DNA from: Candidatus Omnitrophota bacterium
GTDB taxonomy: Bacteria; Omnitrophota; Gorgyraeia; Zapsychrales; JANLHA01
Reading direction: 5' to 3'
DNA: 33,847 nt
Assembly (NCBI GenBank): GCA_020849375.1
Contig: JADLGJ010000049.1
Location: 1 to 33,847, forward strand
In this document: in pieces, positions 8,202-14,781 of the stretch
Numbering within the stretch: the first letter of the stretch is position 1
Layout: each line of letters begins with the position of its first letter
Notes under the pieces: generated by a model
Databases searched by the model: none
Seen by the model: only the letters and a program-made list of their open reading frames with translations
What the model was told of the DNA's origin: nothing
Made by a program: the position numbers and the translations under genes

Positions 8202-8611
8202 ATATTTCTTATGCCCACGGTTTTCTCGGCGGGATGTTGATCGGCTTAGCCGCGGTTCTCTTATATTGGTTCAACGGCCGCATCATGGGCGTCAGCGGGA
8301 TCACGTCGAGATTGTTGGCGAAACCTGATCAAGATACTTCGTGGCGCGCGGCCTTTGTCATTGCCCTTATAGCCGGTGGTTTTGTTTATCAATTGAAATG
8401 GCCTGTTATCGCCGTTATCAATACCACGGAATATGATCTGATCATTGCCGGGCTTCTTGTCGGTTTTGGAACGGTTTTGGGGAATGGCTGTACGAGCGGC
8501 CATGGGATTTGCGGGATCGCGAGGCGATCGAAACCTTCCCTTGTTGCAACTTTTGTTTTCATGGTAACGGGAATTTTTGTGGTGTGGCTTAAGAGAATGG
8601 TGGGGATTTAA
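8198..8611 (+). CDS. YeeE/YedE-family sulfur transporter, first half protein
   Basis: A 137-residue membrane protein of the YeeE/YedE family, whose members import or export thiosulfate and related sulfur compounds. It carries the family signature GFGTVLGNGCTSGHGICG near residues 90-107, with the key cysteines, and a typical N-terminus (GFLGGMLIGLAAVLLYWFNG). Full-length YeeE is about 350 residues; this is the half-size form that works with a second half. ATG 8198 overlaps the stop of the DUF2892 gene (ATGA). In-frame starts farther upstream at GTG 8159, ATG 8171 and ATG 8186 would only add residues unlike the family. The second half follows directly. Confidence 0.88.
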   Translation: MNISYAHGFLGGMLIGLAAVLLYWFNGRIMGVSGITSRLLAKPDQDTSWRAAFVIALIAGGFVYQLKWPVIAVINTTEYDLIIAGLLVGFGTVLGNGCTSGHGICGIARRSKPSLVATFVFMVTGIFVVWLKRMVGI

Positions 8612-8612
8612 T

Positions 8613-9020
8613 ATGCCGATCGTGATCTCATTCTTAAGCGGGCTTATCATGGCGGCCGGGTTGATCATCTCTGGCATGACTAATCCACAGAAAGTTATCG
8701 GATTTTTAGATTTGTTCGGGAATTTTGACCCAACTTTGGTTTTTGTCATGACCGGCGCATTGTTAGTGACGGCGACAGGGTATTGTTTGATCGGGAAATG
8801 TAAGAAACCCGTGCTGTGTGATAGCTTTAATACTTTTTCAGAACAGAAAATCGATGCCCCGTTGGTCTTGGGCGCTGTCGTCTTCGGTATGGGTTGGGGT
8901 TGGGCTGGCTTTTGTCCGGGCCCGGCGATCGTTGGGATAGGATTGGGATTGTCGAAAGCCATTATTTTTGTTTGTGCGATGCTGACAGGAATGTTCTTGG
9001 CGAAGAAAATCCTAAAGTAG
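8613..9020 (+). CDS. YeeE/YedE-family sulfur transporter, second half protein
   Basis: A 135-residue partner of the preceding half transporter. It shows GLIMAAGLIISGMTNPQKV at the start, hydrophobic helices, and the complementary signature GMGWGWAGFCPGPA near residues 101-114 with the conserved Cys. Two further cysteines lie in GYCLIGKCKKPVLCD. ATG 8613 begins one base after the stop of its partner. Paired half-size YeeE genes next to an ArsR repressor are known from sulfide/persulfide-responsive loci such as the bigR-type operons, which supports a role in moving sulfur compounds. No rhodanese or persulfide dioxygenase is encoded in this window. Confidence 0.87.
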   Translation: MPIVISFLSGLIMAAGLIISGMTNPQKVIGFLDLFGNFDPTLVFVMTGALLVTATGYCLIGKCKKPVLCDSFNTFSEQKIDAPLVLGAVVFGMGWGWAGFCPGPAIVGIGLGLSKAIIFVCAMLTGMFLAKKILK

Positions 9021-9067
9021 CTGCTCAATAATCATTTAATTTCTGGAGATTTTTTATTCGGAGTACA

Positions 9068-9231
9068 ATGAAAGCGGTCATTATAAAGGAGGCCTTATCA
9101 AAAAGTTCACTGCCTCGCCCAAGGGAAGAAAGTGTCATTTCCCGCGTTGTAAACGCCTCTTGAGCATTTATAACCACGCGCCCCATTGCCATGTCCATGG
9201 GGTGCATTTATTAGACCGCAAGAATGCTTGA
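9068..9231 (+). CDS. Possible tiny zinc-finger protein, with a frameshift or non-ATG start
   Basis: Between the YeeE pair and the Rrf2 gene, the plus strand encodes RKCHFPRCKRLLSIYNH followed by APHCHVHGVHLLDRKNA (about 9127-9228, stop 9229-9231). The spacing C-x4-C-x12-C-x2-H is like small treble-clef-type zinc fingers. This frame has no ATG, GTG or TTG start. Either it starts at ATC 9097, four bases after a perfect AAAGGAGG (9085-9092), or translation starts at ATG 9068 (GGAG four bases upstream) and moves to the -1 frame at the run CAAAAAG (9099-9105). Without the shift, ATG 9068 gives only 31 residues. It may also be a decayed gene. The remaining 300-base gap holds only the promoter and operator listed next. 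Confidence 0.4.
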
Positions 9232-9286
9232 GCATGCCCACCCCGCCCTTTAGGGATTTCGATAGAAGCAAAGAATGAATTGATAA

Positions 9287-9314
9287 TTGACAAAATATCC
9301 AATCAAAATATAAT
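9287..9314 (+). promoter_or_regulatory. Consensus promoter of the Rrf2 regulator gene
   Basis: TTGACA at 9287-9292, 16-bp spacer, TATAAT at 9309-9314. Transcription should start near 9321, only about five bases before the ATG at 9326, so the mRNA is nearly leaderless and has no ribosome site. Confidence 0.75.
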
Positions 9315-9316
9315 CA

Positions 9317-9330
9317 CATGCGAATATGCT
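9317..9330 (+). promoter_or_regulatory. Shared operator, copy A (probable Rrf2 autoregulation)
   Basis: CATGCGAATATGCT lies eight bases after the first base of the -10 box and covers the transcription start and start codon. The same motif (13 of 14 bases) stands at identical distance from the -10 box of the radical SAM gene. It contains ATGC twice with an 8-base period. Inferred to be the binding site of the Rrf2 protein encoded here. Confidence 0.5.
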
Positions 9331-9721
9331 TAGTAAGACAAGTACGCAAGTGATCAATGCTTTGGTGGAATTGGCCCGGTTACCCGAAGGCCAGTATGAA
9401 GGTGTTAGGTCGATCGCAAAGAAGATCCATGCCCCTCAGAATTACCTTGGCAAGATGTTGCAGTATTTGTGTACTCATAAGATCGTGATTTCGCAGAAGG
9501 GGTTGGGGGGAGGGTTCCGGTTAGGCAGGAACCCGAAAAACATCTCTTTATATGAGATCGTTGAACCTATAGAGAATGTCAGTTTTTGGTCGGAGTGTGC
9601 CTTGGGGTTGAGGAAATGTTCTGACGTGACGCCCTGCGCGATCCATCACCGTTGGAAAGCTGTGCGAAGTGCGTATTATGAATTTCTAAAGGAAACGAGC
9701 GTTGCTGATCTTGTGAAATAG
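9326..9721 (+). CDS. Rrf2-family (IscR-like) Fe-S-sensing transcription regulator
   Basis: A 131-residue winged-helix regulator. The N-terminal helix starts with MLSKTSTQVINALVELA, the normal Rrf2 start. The HTH is at about 26-50 (VRSIAKKIHAPQNYLGKML) and the wing ISQKGLGGGFRLGR at about 55-68. The cluster-binding loop has Cys91, Cys98, Cys104 and His107, almost the numbering and spacing of E. coli IscR (C92, C98, C104, H107), so an iron-sulfur cluster is very likely bound. The gene stands alone behind its own consensus promoter, with a motif repeated upstream of the next gene. It could be a sensor of Fe-S status, NO or redox; no isc/suf genes are nearby to decide which. Confidence 0.9.
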   Translation: MLSKTSTQVINALVELARLPEGQYEGVRSIAKKIHAPQNYLGKMLQYLCTHKIVISQKGLGGGFRLGRNPKNISLYEIVEPIENVSFWSECALGLRKCSDVTPCAIHHRWKAVRSAYYEFLKETSVADLVK

Positions 9722-9756
9722 CGGCCTTCGTTTTCTTATTTCTTTGTGTGTATAAG

Positions 9757-9778
9757 TATAAAAACATGCGACTATGCT
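9757..9778 (+). promoter_or_regulatory. -10 box and shared operator, copy B, upstream of the radical SAM gene
   Basis: TATAAA at 9757-9762 is followed by CATGCGACTATGCT at 9765-9778, at exactly the spacing seen in copy A. The -35 region is weak, which would fit a promoter that is activated or only moderately expressed. The start codon of the radical SAM gene is about 40 bases downstream of the motif. Confidence 0.5.
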
Positions 9779-9816
9779 ATATTGATTGGGCCGCGGTTAA
9801 CCTAAGGGGAAAATAG

Positions 9817-10608
9817 ATGATCAATCCATTTCGTTATGTCTATGGGCCGGTTTATTCTTGGCGTTTGGGAAAATCGTTGGGCGTTGACCCTTTGTCCGAT
9901 GAGAAAAAGATCTGTAACATGAATTGTAACTATTGCCAGTTGGGTAACACTGCCCAGTTATTCAATGAACGGAAAGAATTTGTCCCTGTTAGTGACTTGA
10001 TCGAAGAGATCGGGCGTATTCCGTCGTTCTTTGCGGACTACATTACTTTCTCGGGGCGCGGTGAACCCACGCTAGCCAAAAATTTAGGGGAGATGATTCG
10101 GGCGGTTAAAAAGGTCCGCCGGGAGAAAGTTGCCGTGATCACCAATTCTTCGCTTCTGCATCTTAAGGATGTCCAGGATGACCTGATGCAGGCGGACTTT
10201 GTTCTTGCTAAGCTTGATGCCGTTAATCAAGAGATGTTCAATTGCATTGACGGCGTTTGCGGGATCGACTATGCGTTATTGTTGACAGGGCTTGGCGAGT
10301 TCCGTGCCCGTTACAAAGGGAAGTTTGCGTTACAAATGATGTTAGTCAAAGACAATATCGAACATTTGCATGAATTAAGCGCGTTAGCCGACCTTTTGCG
10401 CCCCAATGAGATCCAATTAAATACTCCGATCCGTCCGTCGGGACAGCCGCCGCTTAGCCGGGAACAAGTCCAAAAAGCCAAAGAATCCTTTAAGGGGACT
10501 CACGTGATCACTTGCTATGACGTCCCGGCCGAGAAAACTGTGCCTTTTGATGAGTCAGCCACGGTTGCGCGGCACGGGAACTACCGTAAAAGTCGTTATA
10601 CTTATTAA
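9817..10608 (+). CDS. Radical SAM protein (COG0731-type Fe-S oxidoreductase)
   Basis: A 263-residue enzyme with an N-terminal radical SAM core. The [4Fe-4S] motif is CNMNCNYC (Cys33, Cys37, Cys40), preceded by YGPVYSWRLGKSLGVDPLS, typical of the COG0731 group. The SAM-binding glycine region is FSGRGEPTLAKN, and DFVLAKLDAVNQEMF is also typical. Related proteins are annotated only broadly, some near the tRNA wyosine enzymes; the reaction is unknown. A weak GGGG precedes ATG 9817. The gene is alone and ends before a strong terminator at 10641. Sharing the upstream motif with the Rrf2 gene suggests that the cluster-bearing regulator controls this cluster-bearing enzyme. Confidence 0.85.
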   Translation: MINPFRYVYGPVYSWRLGKSLGVDPLSDEKKICNMNCNYCQLGNTAQLFNERKEFVPVSDLIEEIGRIPSFFADYITFSGRGEPTLAKNLGEMIRAVKKVRREKVAVITNSSLLHLKDVQDDLMQADFVLAKLDAVNQEMFNCIDGVCGIDYALLLTGLGEFRARYKGKFALQMMLVKDNIEHLHELSALADLLRPNEIQLNTPIRPSGQPPLSREQVQKAKESFKGTHVITCYDVPAEKTVPFDESATVARHGNYRKSRYTY

Positions 10609-10640
10609 TCTTATAAGATTTAACTGAACGATTGATAAGG

Positions 10641-10680
10641 CCCTCTGCGATTTTAATAATTGCAGAGGGTTTTTGTTTTG
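10641..10680 (+). terminator. Intrinsic terminator after the radical SAM gene
   Basis: Perfect 8-bp stem CCCTCTGC (10641-10648) / GCAGAGGG (10662-10669), 13-base AT-rich loop, then TTTTTGTTTT. A TAGAAT at 10682-10687 directly behind it may serve as the -10 box of the permease gene, with only a poor -35 (TTGCAG at 10660-10665). Confidence 0.9.
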
Positions 10681-10734
10681 CTAGAATGGCGAAAGCGAGG
10701 AGCATTAAAAATTGATCAAAAAAGTGAGTTAAAA

Positions 10735-12012
10735 ATGACTGATGAGAGAATGAAAGACCGCCTTGCGCGGCAATTGACACTTTCTGATGCGGTTATTTTG
10801 GGCATCAGCGCGATGATCGGTTCCGGGATCTTTGTCGCGATCGGGCCTGCGGCCGGAGCTGCCGGGTCTGGAATTTTGCTTGGGATCATTTTAGCGGCGT
10901 TCGTAGCATTCTGTAATGCGACATCGTCGGCGCAACTCGCCGCGCTTTATCCGGAATCAGGCGGGACGTATGTTTATGGGCAAAAACAATTAGGCCCGTT
11001 TTGGGGATGGCTTGCCGGATTGCTTTTTATCATCGGAAAGATCGCCAGCTGTGCTGCGGCCGCATTAACGTTCGGGTATTATGTTGCGCCGTCCTTTGCC
11101 AAATATTTAGCGTTGGCCGCGGTCCTGTGTTTTACGGTTTTAAATATTTTCGGTATCAAGAAATCGGCCCGTATGACGCGGGTGCTCACTCTTGTTGTCT
11201 TAAGCGTTCTGGCCATGGTTTTTGTGGCTGCACTTTTTGGAGAAACCGTTGAACCCGCGAATTTGAATATTTTTATCAATATTTTCAGCATTCCCGGGAT
11301 TTTGCAGTCAGCAGCTCTGATGTTCTTCGCCTTTGCCGGCTATGCACGGATCGCAACGCTTGGTGAAGAAGTCCAGGATCCGCGCAAAAACATCCCGACG
11401 GCGATCGTGACGTCGCTCGTGCTGACCGCTTTGATCTATTTGAGCGTTACCCTCGCTGTTCTTTTAGCGATCGGTCCGAAACACCTGTCTTTATCGGCGG
11501 CTCCATTGGTCGAAGCGCTGAATGCAGGGAAATTTGCTTCATTAAGCCCGATCGTTAAGTTTGGGGCGGCCGCAGCCACTCTCGGTGTGTTGCTTTCGCT
11601 TATTTTGGGGGTCAGCCGCACTGCTTTTGCCATGGCGGCCAACCGTGACCTGCCCTCATGGTTGTCAGTTGTTCATCCCCGTTATAAAGTTCCGCAATAT
11701 GCTGAGATCGTCGTCGGCGTGGTGGTCGCTTTGGTCGTTGTGTTCGGCGATGTGCTGTCCGCAGTGGGATTTAGCGCCTTTACGATCCTTGTTTATTACG
11801 CGATCACCAACGCGTGCGTCATATCGCTTGCTAAAGAAAAGCTTTTATGGCCGCGGGCTTTGGCTTTTATTGGGTTGCTATCATGTTTTGTGCTGGCTTT
11901 TAGTCTTCCTTTGGCCGCTATTATTAAAGGGAGTGCGACCATTGCTGGTGGCGTTCTCATTTATTTTTTGCAGGCTTTTATTAAATACCTAAAAAATTCT
12001 CATAAGGAGTGA
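10735..12012 (+). CDS. APC-family amino acid permease
   Basis: A 425-residue inner-membrane transporter of the amino acid-polyamine-organocation superfamily, with about 12 hydrophobic helices. The diagnostic TM1 motif is AMIGSGIFVAIG. ESGGTYVYGQKQLGPFWGW follows TM2, and GEEVQDPRKNIPTAI follows TM6, as in the cationic amino acid/ethanolamine branch. Substrate cannot be told from sequence. ATG 10735 is chosen because upstream in-frame starts lie within the terminator hairpin; ATG 10750 is an alternative closer to the membrane segment. The stop overlaps the ribosome-binding region of the ogt gene, which starts two bases later, so they form a two-gene operon without an obvious shared function. 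Confidence 0.9.
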   Translation: MTDERMKDRLARQLTLSDAVILGISAMIGSGIFVAIGPAAGAAGSGILLGIILAAFVAFCNATSSAQLAALYPESGGTYVYGQKQLGPFWGWLAGLLFIIGKIASCAAAALTFGYYVAPSFAKYLALAAVLCFTVLNIFGIKKSARMTRVLTLVVLSVLAMVFVAALFGETVEPANLNIFINIFSIPGILQSAALMFFAFAGYARIATLGEEVQDPRKNIPTAIVTSLVLTALIYLSVTLAVLLAIGPKHLSLSAAPLVEALNAGKFASLSPIVKFGAAAATLGVLLSLILGVSRTAFAMAANRDLPSWLSVVHPRYKVPQYAEIVVGVVVALVVVFGDVLSAVGFSAFTILVYYAITNACVISLAKEKLLWPRALAFIGLLSCFVLAFSLPLAAIIKGSATIAGGVLIYFLQAFIKYLKNSHKE

Positions 12013-12014
12013 AC

Positions 12015-12491
12015 ATGGAAAAGCTTCAATATCAAATTCAGTCTCCGATCGGCCAGCTCTATTTAGTAGCATCGGACAAAGGTTTGCAAGGGATCTTTTG
12101 GAACAAACAAAACATTAAGACCTTGAAGGCGTTAGATCAAGAACAGCCGGTCGAGAAAACCCTTCATGCGGCTGCGGCCCAGCTTGCGTCATACTTCTCA
12201 GGCCAAAGAAAAGACTTTGATATCCCGTTAGACCTTGAGGGGACAACGTTTCAGCGGAAGGTTTGGGGCGAACTGAGCAAGATTCCTTACGGCAAAACGG
12301 TTTCTTACAGTGATGTGGCCAGAAAGATCAGAAATCCTAAGGCGGTCCGTGCTGTAGGTTCCGCGAACGGTAAAAATCCGGTCTGTATCGTGGTTCCTTG
12401 CCACCGTGTTATTGCCGCGGACGGCTCCATCGGCGGTTATGCGGGTGGGATCAGGATCAAACAGCAGCTTTTGGCTTTGGAACAGAAATAA
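12015..12491 (+). CDS. ogt: Methylated-DNA--protein-cysteine methyltransferase (Ogt-type)
   Basis: Suicide DNA repair protein that takes the alkyl group from O6-alkylguanine onto its own cysteine. The 158-residue protein has the small N-terminal domain (about 1-70) and the DNA-binding catalytic domain. The active-site motif is PCHRV (Cys129, His130, Arg131), followed by GSIGGYAGG. The HTH region TVSYSDVARKIRNPKAVRAVG, including the arginine-finger segment, lies at about 95-115. AAGGAG five bases before ATG 12015 fixes the start; an in-frame GTG two codons upstream is not needed. Coupled to the permease gene. Confidence 0.95.
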   Translation: MEKLQYQIQSPIGQLYLVASDKGLQGIFWNKQNIKTLKALDQEQPVEKTLHAAAAQLASYFSGQRKDFDIPLDLEGTTFQRKVWGELSKIPYGKTVSYSDVARKIRNPKAVRAVGSANGKNPVCIVVPCHRVIAADGSIGGYAGGIRIKQQLLALEQK

Positions 12492-12501
12492 TCAAATAAA
12501 T

Positions 12502-12530
12502 TTGCATTTGAGGTTTCTTAGGAGTATGCT
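12502..12530 (+). promoter_or_regulatory. Promoter of the riboswitch-kimA transcript
   Basis: TTGCAT at 12502-12507, 17-bp spacer, TATGCT at 12525-12530. The predicted transcription start near 12537 coincides with the first strand of the outer riboswitch stem, which supports both calls. Confidence 0.5.
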
Positions 12531-12534
12531 TTTT

Positions 12535-12673
12535 CATTAAATATTGAATCCTGCCTGTTCATGCAGGCGGGAGCGGGGGAACCAGATCGGCCTTTATCGG
12601 CCTTGGGGCTCATGTCCAAAAGGACAGGAGGCGCTCACCTCTAGCCCGACAGCTAACCTCGTAAATTTAAATG
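12535..12673 (+). promoter_or_regulatory. c-di-AMP riboswitch (ydaO/yuaA type)
   Basis: RNA aptamer for cyclic di-AMP, usually an off switch for potassium transport and cell-wall genes. Signature pieces are all present and in order: AGCGGGGGAACC at 12562-12573, TGGGGCT at 12604-12610 after a hairpin, and the highly conserved CCCGACAGCTAACCTCGTAA at 12645-12664. The outer stem P1 can form from CATTAAAT (12535-12542) and ATTTAAATG (12665-12673) with one bulge. A hairpin CTGCCTG/CAGGCGG sits at 12551-12570. A terminator follows, and the next gene is a KimA-like potassium transporter, the gene this class was first found beside in Bacillus subtilis (ydaO). Confidence 0.9.
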
Positions 12674-12684
12674 AGAGAGTCTAA

Positions 12685-12714
12685 CCAGAGAGAACTCTCT
12701 GGCTTTCTATTTTC
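12685..12714 (+). terminator. Riboswitch expression-platform terminator
   Basis: Stem CCAGAGAG (12685-12692) / CTCTCTGG (12695-12702), followed by CTTTCTATTTT. A competing pairing is possible: AGAGAGT (12674-12680), immediately after P1, can pair with ACTCTCT (12694-12700) and would break the terminator. This gives a simple off switch: ligand-stabilised P1 favours termination before the kimA gene. Confidence 0.8.
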
Positions 12715-12749
12715 TGCCGTTTCCTATAGAACTCACGGGGCGGGAGGGG

Positions 12750-12788
12750 ATGAACAACCCTCTGACAATGAGCTAAGAAAGTGTTCAT
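12750..12788 (+). repeat. Inverted repeat in the kimA leader, downstream of the terminator
   Basis: ATGAACA (12750-12756) and TGTTCAT (12782-12788) are a perfect 7-bp inverted repeat around 25 bases. It ends three bases before the ribosome site GGAGG (12792-12796). An alternative hairpin GAGGG/CCCTC overlaps the first arm. It may shape access to the ribosome site or protect the processed mRNA. Nothing else is recognisable in 12715-12800. Confidence 0.4.
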
Positions 12789-12800
12789 AGTGGAGGAAGC

Positions 12801-14765
12801 ATGTCTTTGTTTTCGTCAGTAAAGAATATTTTTATCGGTCACGCTAAAAATCCGCAAGATTCCCGCGTTTTTCATCAGCTTTCCTTGATCGCTTTCTTTG
12901 CGTGGGTTGGCCTCGGAGCAGACGGTTTGTCCTCGTCCTGTTACGGTCCGGAAGCCGCCTATCTCGCTTTGGGGGAGCATCGTTACCTCGGTATTTTCGT
13001 CGCGCTTTTAACCGGGATCACCGTTTTCCTCATCAGCGCCAGTTATGCTCAGATCATCCGTCTTTTTCCCGCTGGCGGCGGTGGATATTTAGTTGCTAGT
13101 AAATTATTGAGCCCTTCCGCTGGAGTTGTTTCCGGTTGTGCTCTTTTGATCGACTATGTTTTAACGATCTCGATCTCGATCGTCAGCGGAGCGGATGCGT
13201 TATTCAGCTTTTTCCCTCCAGAGTGGCAATCCTTTAAGATATTCACTGCCCTCGCAGGGATCGCAGTTTTGATGTTGATGAATATGCGAGGGGTTAAAGA
13301 ATCGGTTGTGATCTTAACGCCTATTTTCCTGCTTTTTGTTATCACTCATATCGTAGTGATCGTGACCGCGGTCGTATCTCAGTTTGGAAATGTCCCGCAG
13401 TTTGTCCATTCGAGTGTTGCTGAGATAGGGGTTACGCATTCAGAGCTTGGTTTTTGGGGTTTGGTATTCATTATTTTAAGGGCATATAGTCTCGGTGCCG
13501 GGACGTTCACTGGAATTGAAGCGGTCAGTAATGGTTTGCCGATCTTGAGAGAACCGAAAGCGGAAACGGGGCATCGGACCATGACGTATATGGCGATCTC
13601 GTTGGCGTTTACTGTCGTCGGCCTCATGGTCGCTTATTTGCTCTTTAATGTTCATCCGCAAGAAGGGAAAACTTTAAACGCAGTCCTTTTTGAAACGATC
13701 ACGCAGACATGGAGCCAGCCGTGGGGACACATTTTTGTTCTGGTAACCTTGGTTTCTGAAGCGATGTTGTTGTTCGTCGCCGCACAAGCTGGATTTGCCG
13801 ACGGGCCGCGTGTCCTGGCTAGCATGGCTAACGACCGATGGATGCCCAGCCGTTTTTCGAGTTTGAGCGACCGCTTAGTTACGCAAAACGGTATTCTTCT
13901 GATGGGGATCGCCGCTCTCCTGACCGTTATTGCGACCAAGGGTTCGATGGGGCTTTTGATCGTTCTTTATAGCATTAACGTTTGTATTACATTCTGTTTG
14001 TCGCAAGCCGGCATGGTCCGCCATTGGTGGGAAGTTCGCGCTCAAGATATCAAATGGAAAGGAAAGATCTTTATCAATGGGCTGGGTTTGTTTTTGACCA
14101 GCTGTATCTTAGCTTCCGTTATTGTCCTTAAATTCCACGATGGGGGTTGGGTGACGCTTTTGATCACCGGGTTTTTGGTGGTCTGCGCTTTCTTTATCAA
14201 GCGCCATTATAAGAGTACTCTCTCGATGTTGCACCGTTTGAACGCGTTATTACAAAATGCCGCTACCCAAAGTGAAAGTCAACCGGTCGGTGAAGTTAAA
14301 TTGGATCCGCAATCAAAAACTGCGGTCATTTTGGTCAATGGTTATAACGGCTTGGGCTTGCACACGGTCATGGGTGTGTTTAAAACATTCGGTAAAGAAT
14401 TTAAGAATTTCGTCTTTTTGCAGGTTGGGGTCATTGACGCCGGGAATTTTAAAGGGCACTCGGAGATGGAAAGCTTGCAGACCGCCGTTGAGAAAGACCT
14501 TAATAAGTATGTCGTTTTTATGAAGAGCCAAGGTTTTTATGCTGAGGGCTGCTGGTCGCTGGGGATCGAGGTCGTGCAGGAAGTGATCGATCTTGCTGAG
14601 ACGGTCAACAAGCAATTCCCCGGGGCGGTGTTCTTTGGCGGACAACTTGTTTTCACCGAAGACAATTGGATCAATCATGTGCTTCATAATTACACGGTCT
14701 TCGCTATTCAGCGCAGATTCTACCAGAAGGGCATCCCCTTCATGATCTTGCCAATCAAGGTCTAG
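12801..14765 (+). CDS. kimA: KimA-like potassium transporter (YdaO, APC superfamily)
   Basis: A 654-residue inner-membrane transporter that takes up potassium ions driven by protons. It begins with FFAWVGLGADGLSSSCYGPE, the hallmark of the KimA group, then about 12 helices up to residue 470. A cytosolic domain of about 150 residues follows (KTAVILVNGYNGLGLHTV ... FMILPIKV), matching the soluble tail of B. subtilis KimA. In that protein c-di-AMP also inhibits transport directly, so control at both RNA and protein level is possible. GGAGG four bases before the ATG is a strong ribosome site. The riboswitch and terminator directly upstream fit potassium homeostasis. A MATE gene follows after 16 bases and may share the switch. 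Confidence 0.92.
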   Translation: MSLFSSVKNIFIGHAKNPQDSRVFHQLSLIAFFAWVGLGADGLSSSCYGPEAAYLALGEHRYLGIFVALLTGITVFLISASYAQIIRLFPAGGGGYLVASKLLSPSAGVVSGCALLIDYVLTISISIVSGADALFSFFPPEWQSFKIFTALAGIAVLMLMNMRGVKESVVILTPIFLLFVITHIVVIVTAVVSQFGNVPQFVHSSVAEIGVTHSELGFWGLVFIILRAYSLGAGTFTGIEAVSNGLPILREPKAETGHRTMTYMAISLAFTVVGLMVAYLLFNVHPQEGKTLNAVLFETITQTWSQPWGHIFVLVTLVSEAMLLFVAAQAGFADGPRVLASMANDRWMPSRFSSLSDRLVTQNGILLMGIAALLTVIATKGSMGLLIVLYSINVCITFCLSQAGMVRHWWEVRAQDIKWKGKIFINGLGLFLTSCILASVIVLKFHDGGWVTLLITGFLVVCAFFIKRHYKSTLSMLHRLNALLQNAATQSESQPVGEVKLDPQSKTAVILVNGYNGLGLHTVMGVFKTFGKEFKNFVFLQVGVIDAGNFKGHSEMESLQTAVEKDLNKYVVFMKSQGFYAEGCWSLGIEVVQEVIDLAETVNKQFPGAVFFGGQLVFTEDNWINHVLHNYTVFAIQRRFYQKGIPFMILPIKV

Positions 14766-14781
14766 AGAAAACTCAGGGTTC

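Noticed and set aside
8261-9028. Minus-strand open frame of 255 codons opposite the YeeE pair
   Set aside because: The plus strand has two recognisable YeeE/YedE proteins with signature motifs; the antisense product is rich in Pro, Asn, Lys and shows no family features.
9025-9207. Minus-strand open frame of 60 codons in the gap before the Rrf2 gene
   Set aside because: It lacks a ribosome site, and the plus strand of the same segment encodes a more convincing zinc-finger-like peptide behind AAAGGAGG.
9241-9262. CCCTTTAGGG hairpin considered as a terminator behind the YeeE operon
   Set aside because: The stem is only three base pairs and no T-run follows.
10660-10734. TTG at 10660 as start of the amino acid permease
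   Set aside because: It lies inside the terminator hairpin of the preceding gene, and the added residues do not resemble the family.
12541-12702. Structured gap considered as a tRNA or other RNA gene
   Set aside because: There is no cloverleaf or anticodon arm; the conserved blocks match the c-di-AMP riboswitch instead.
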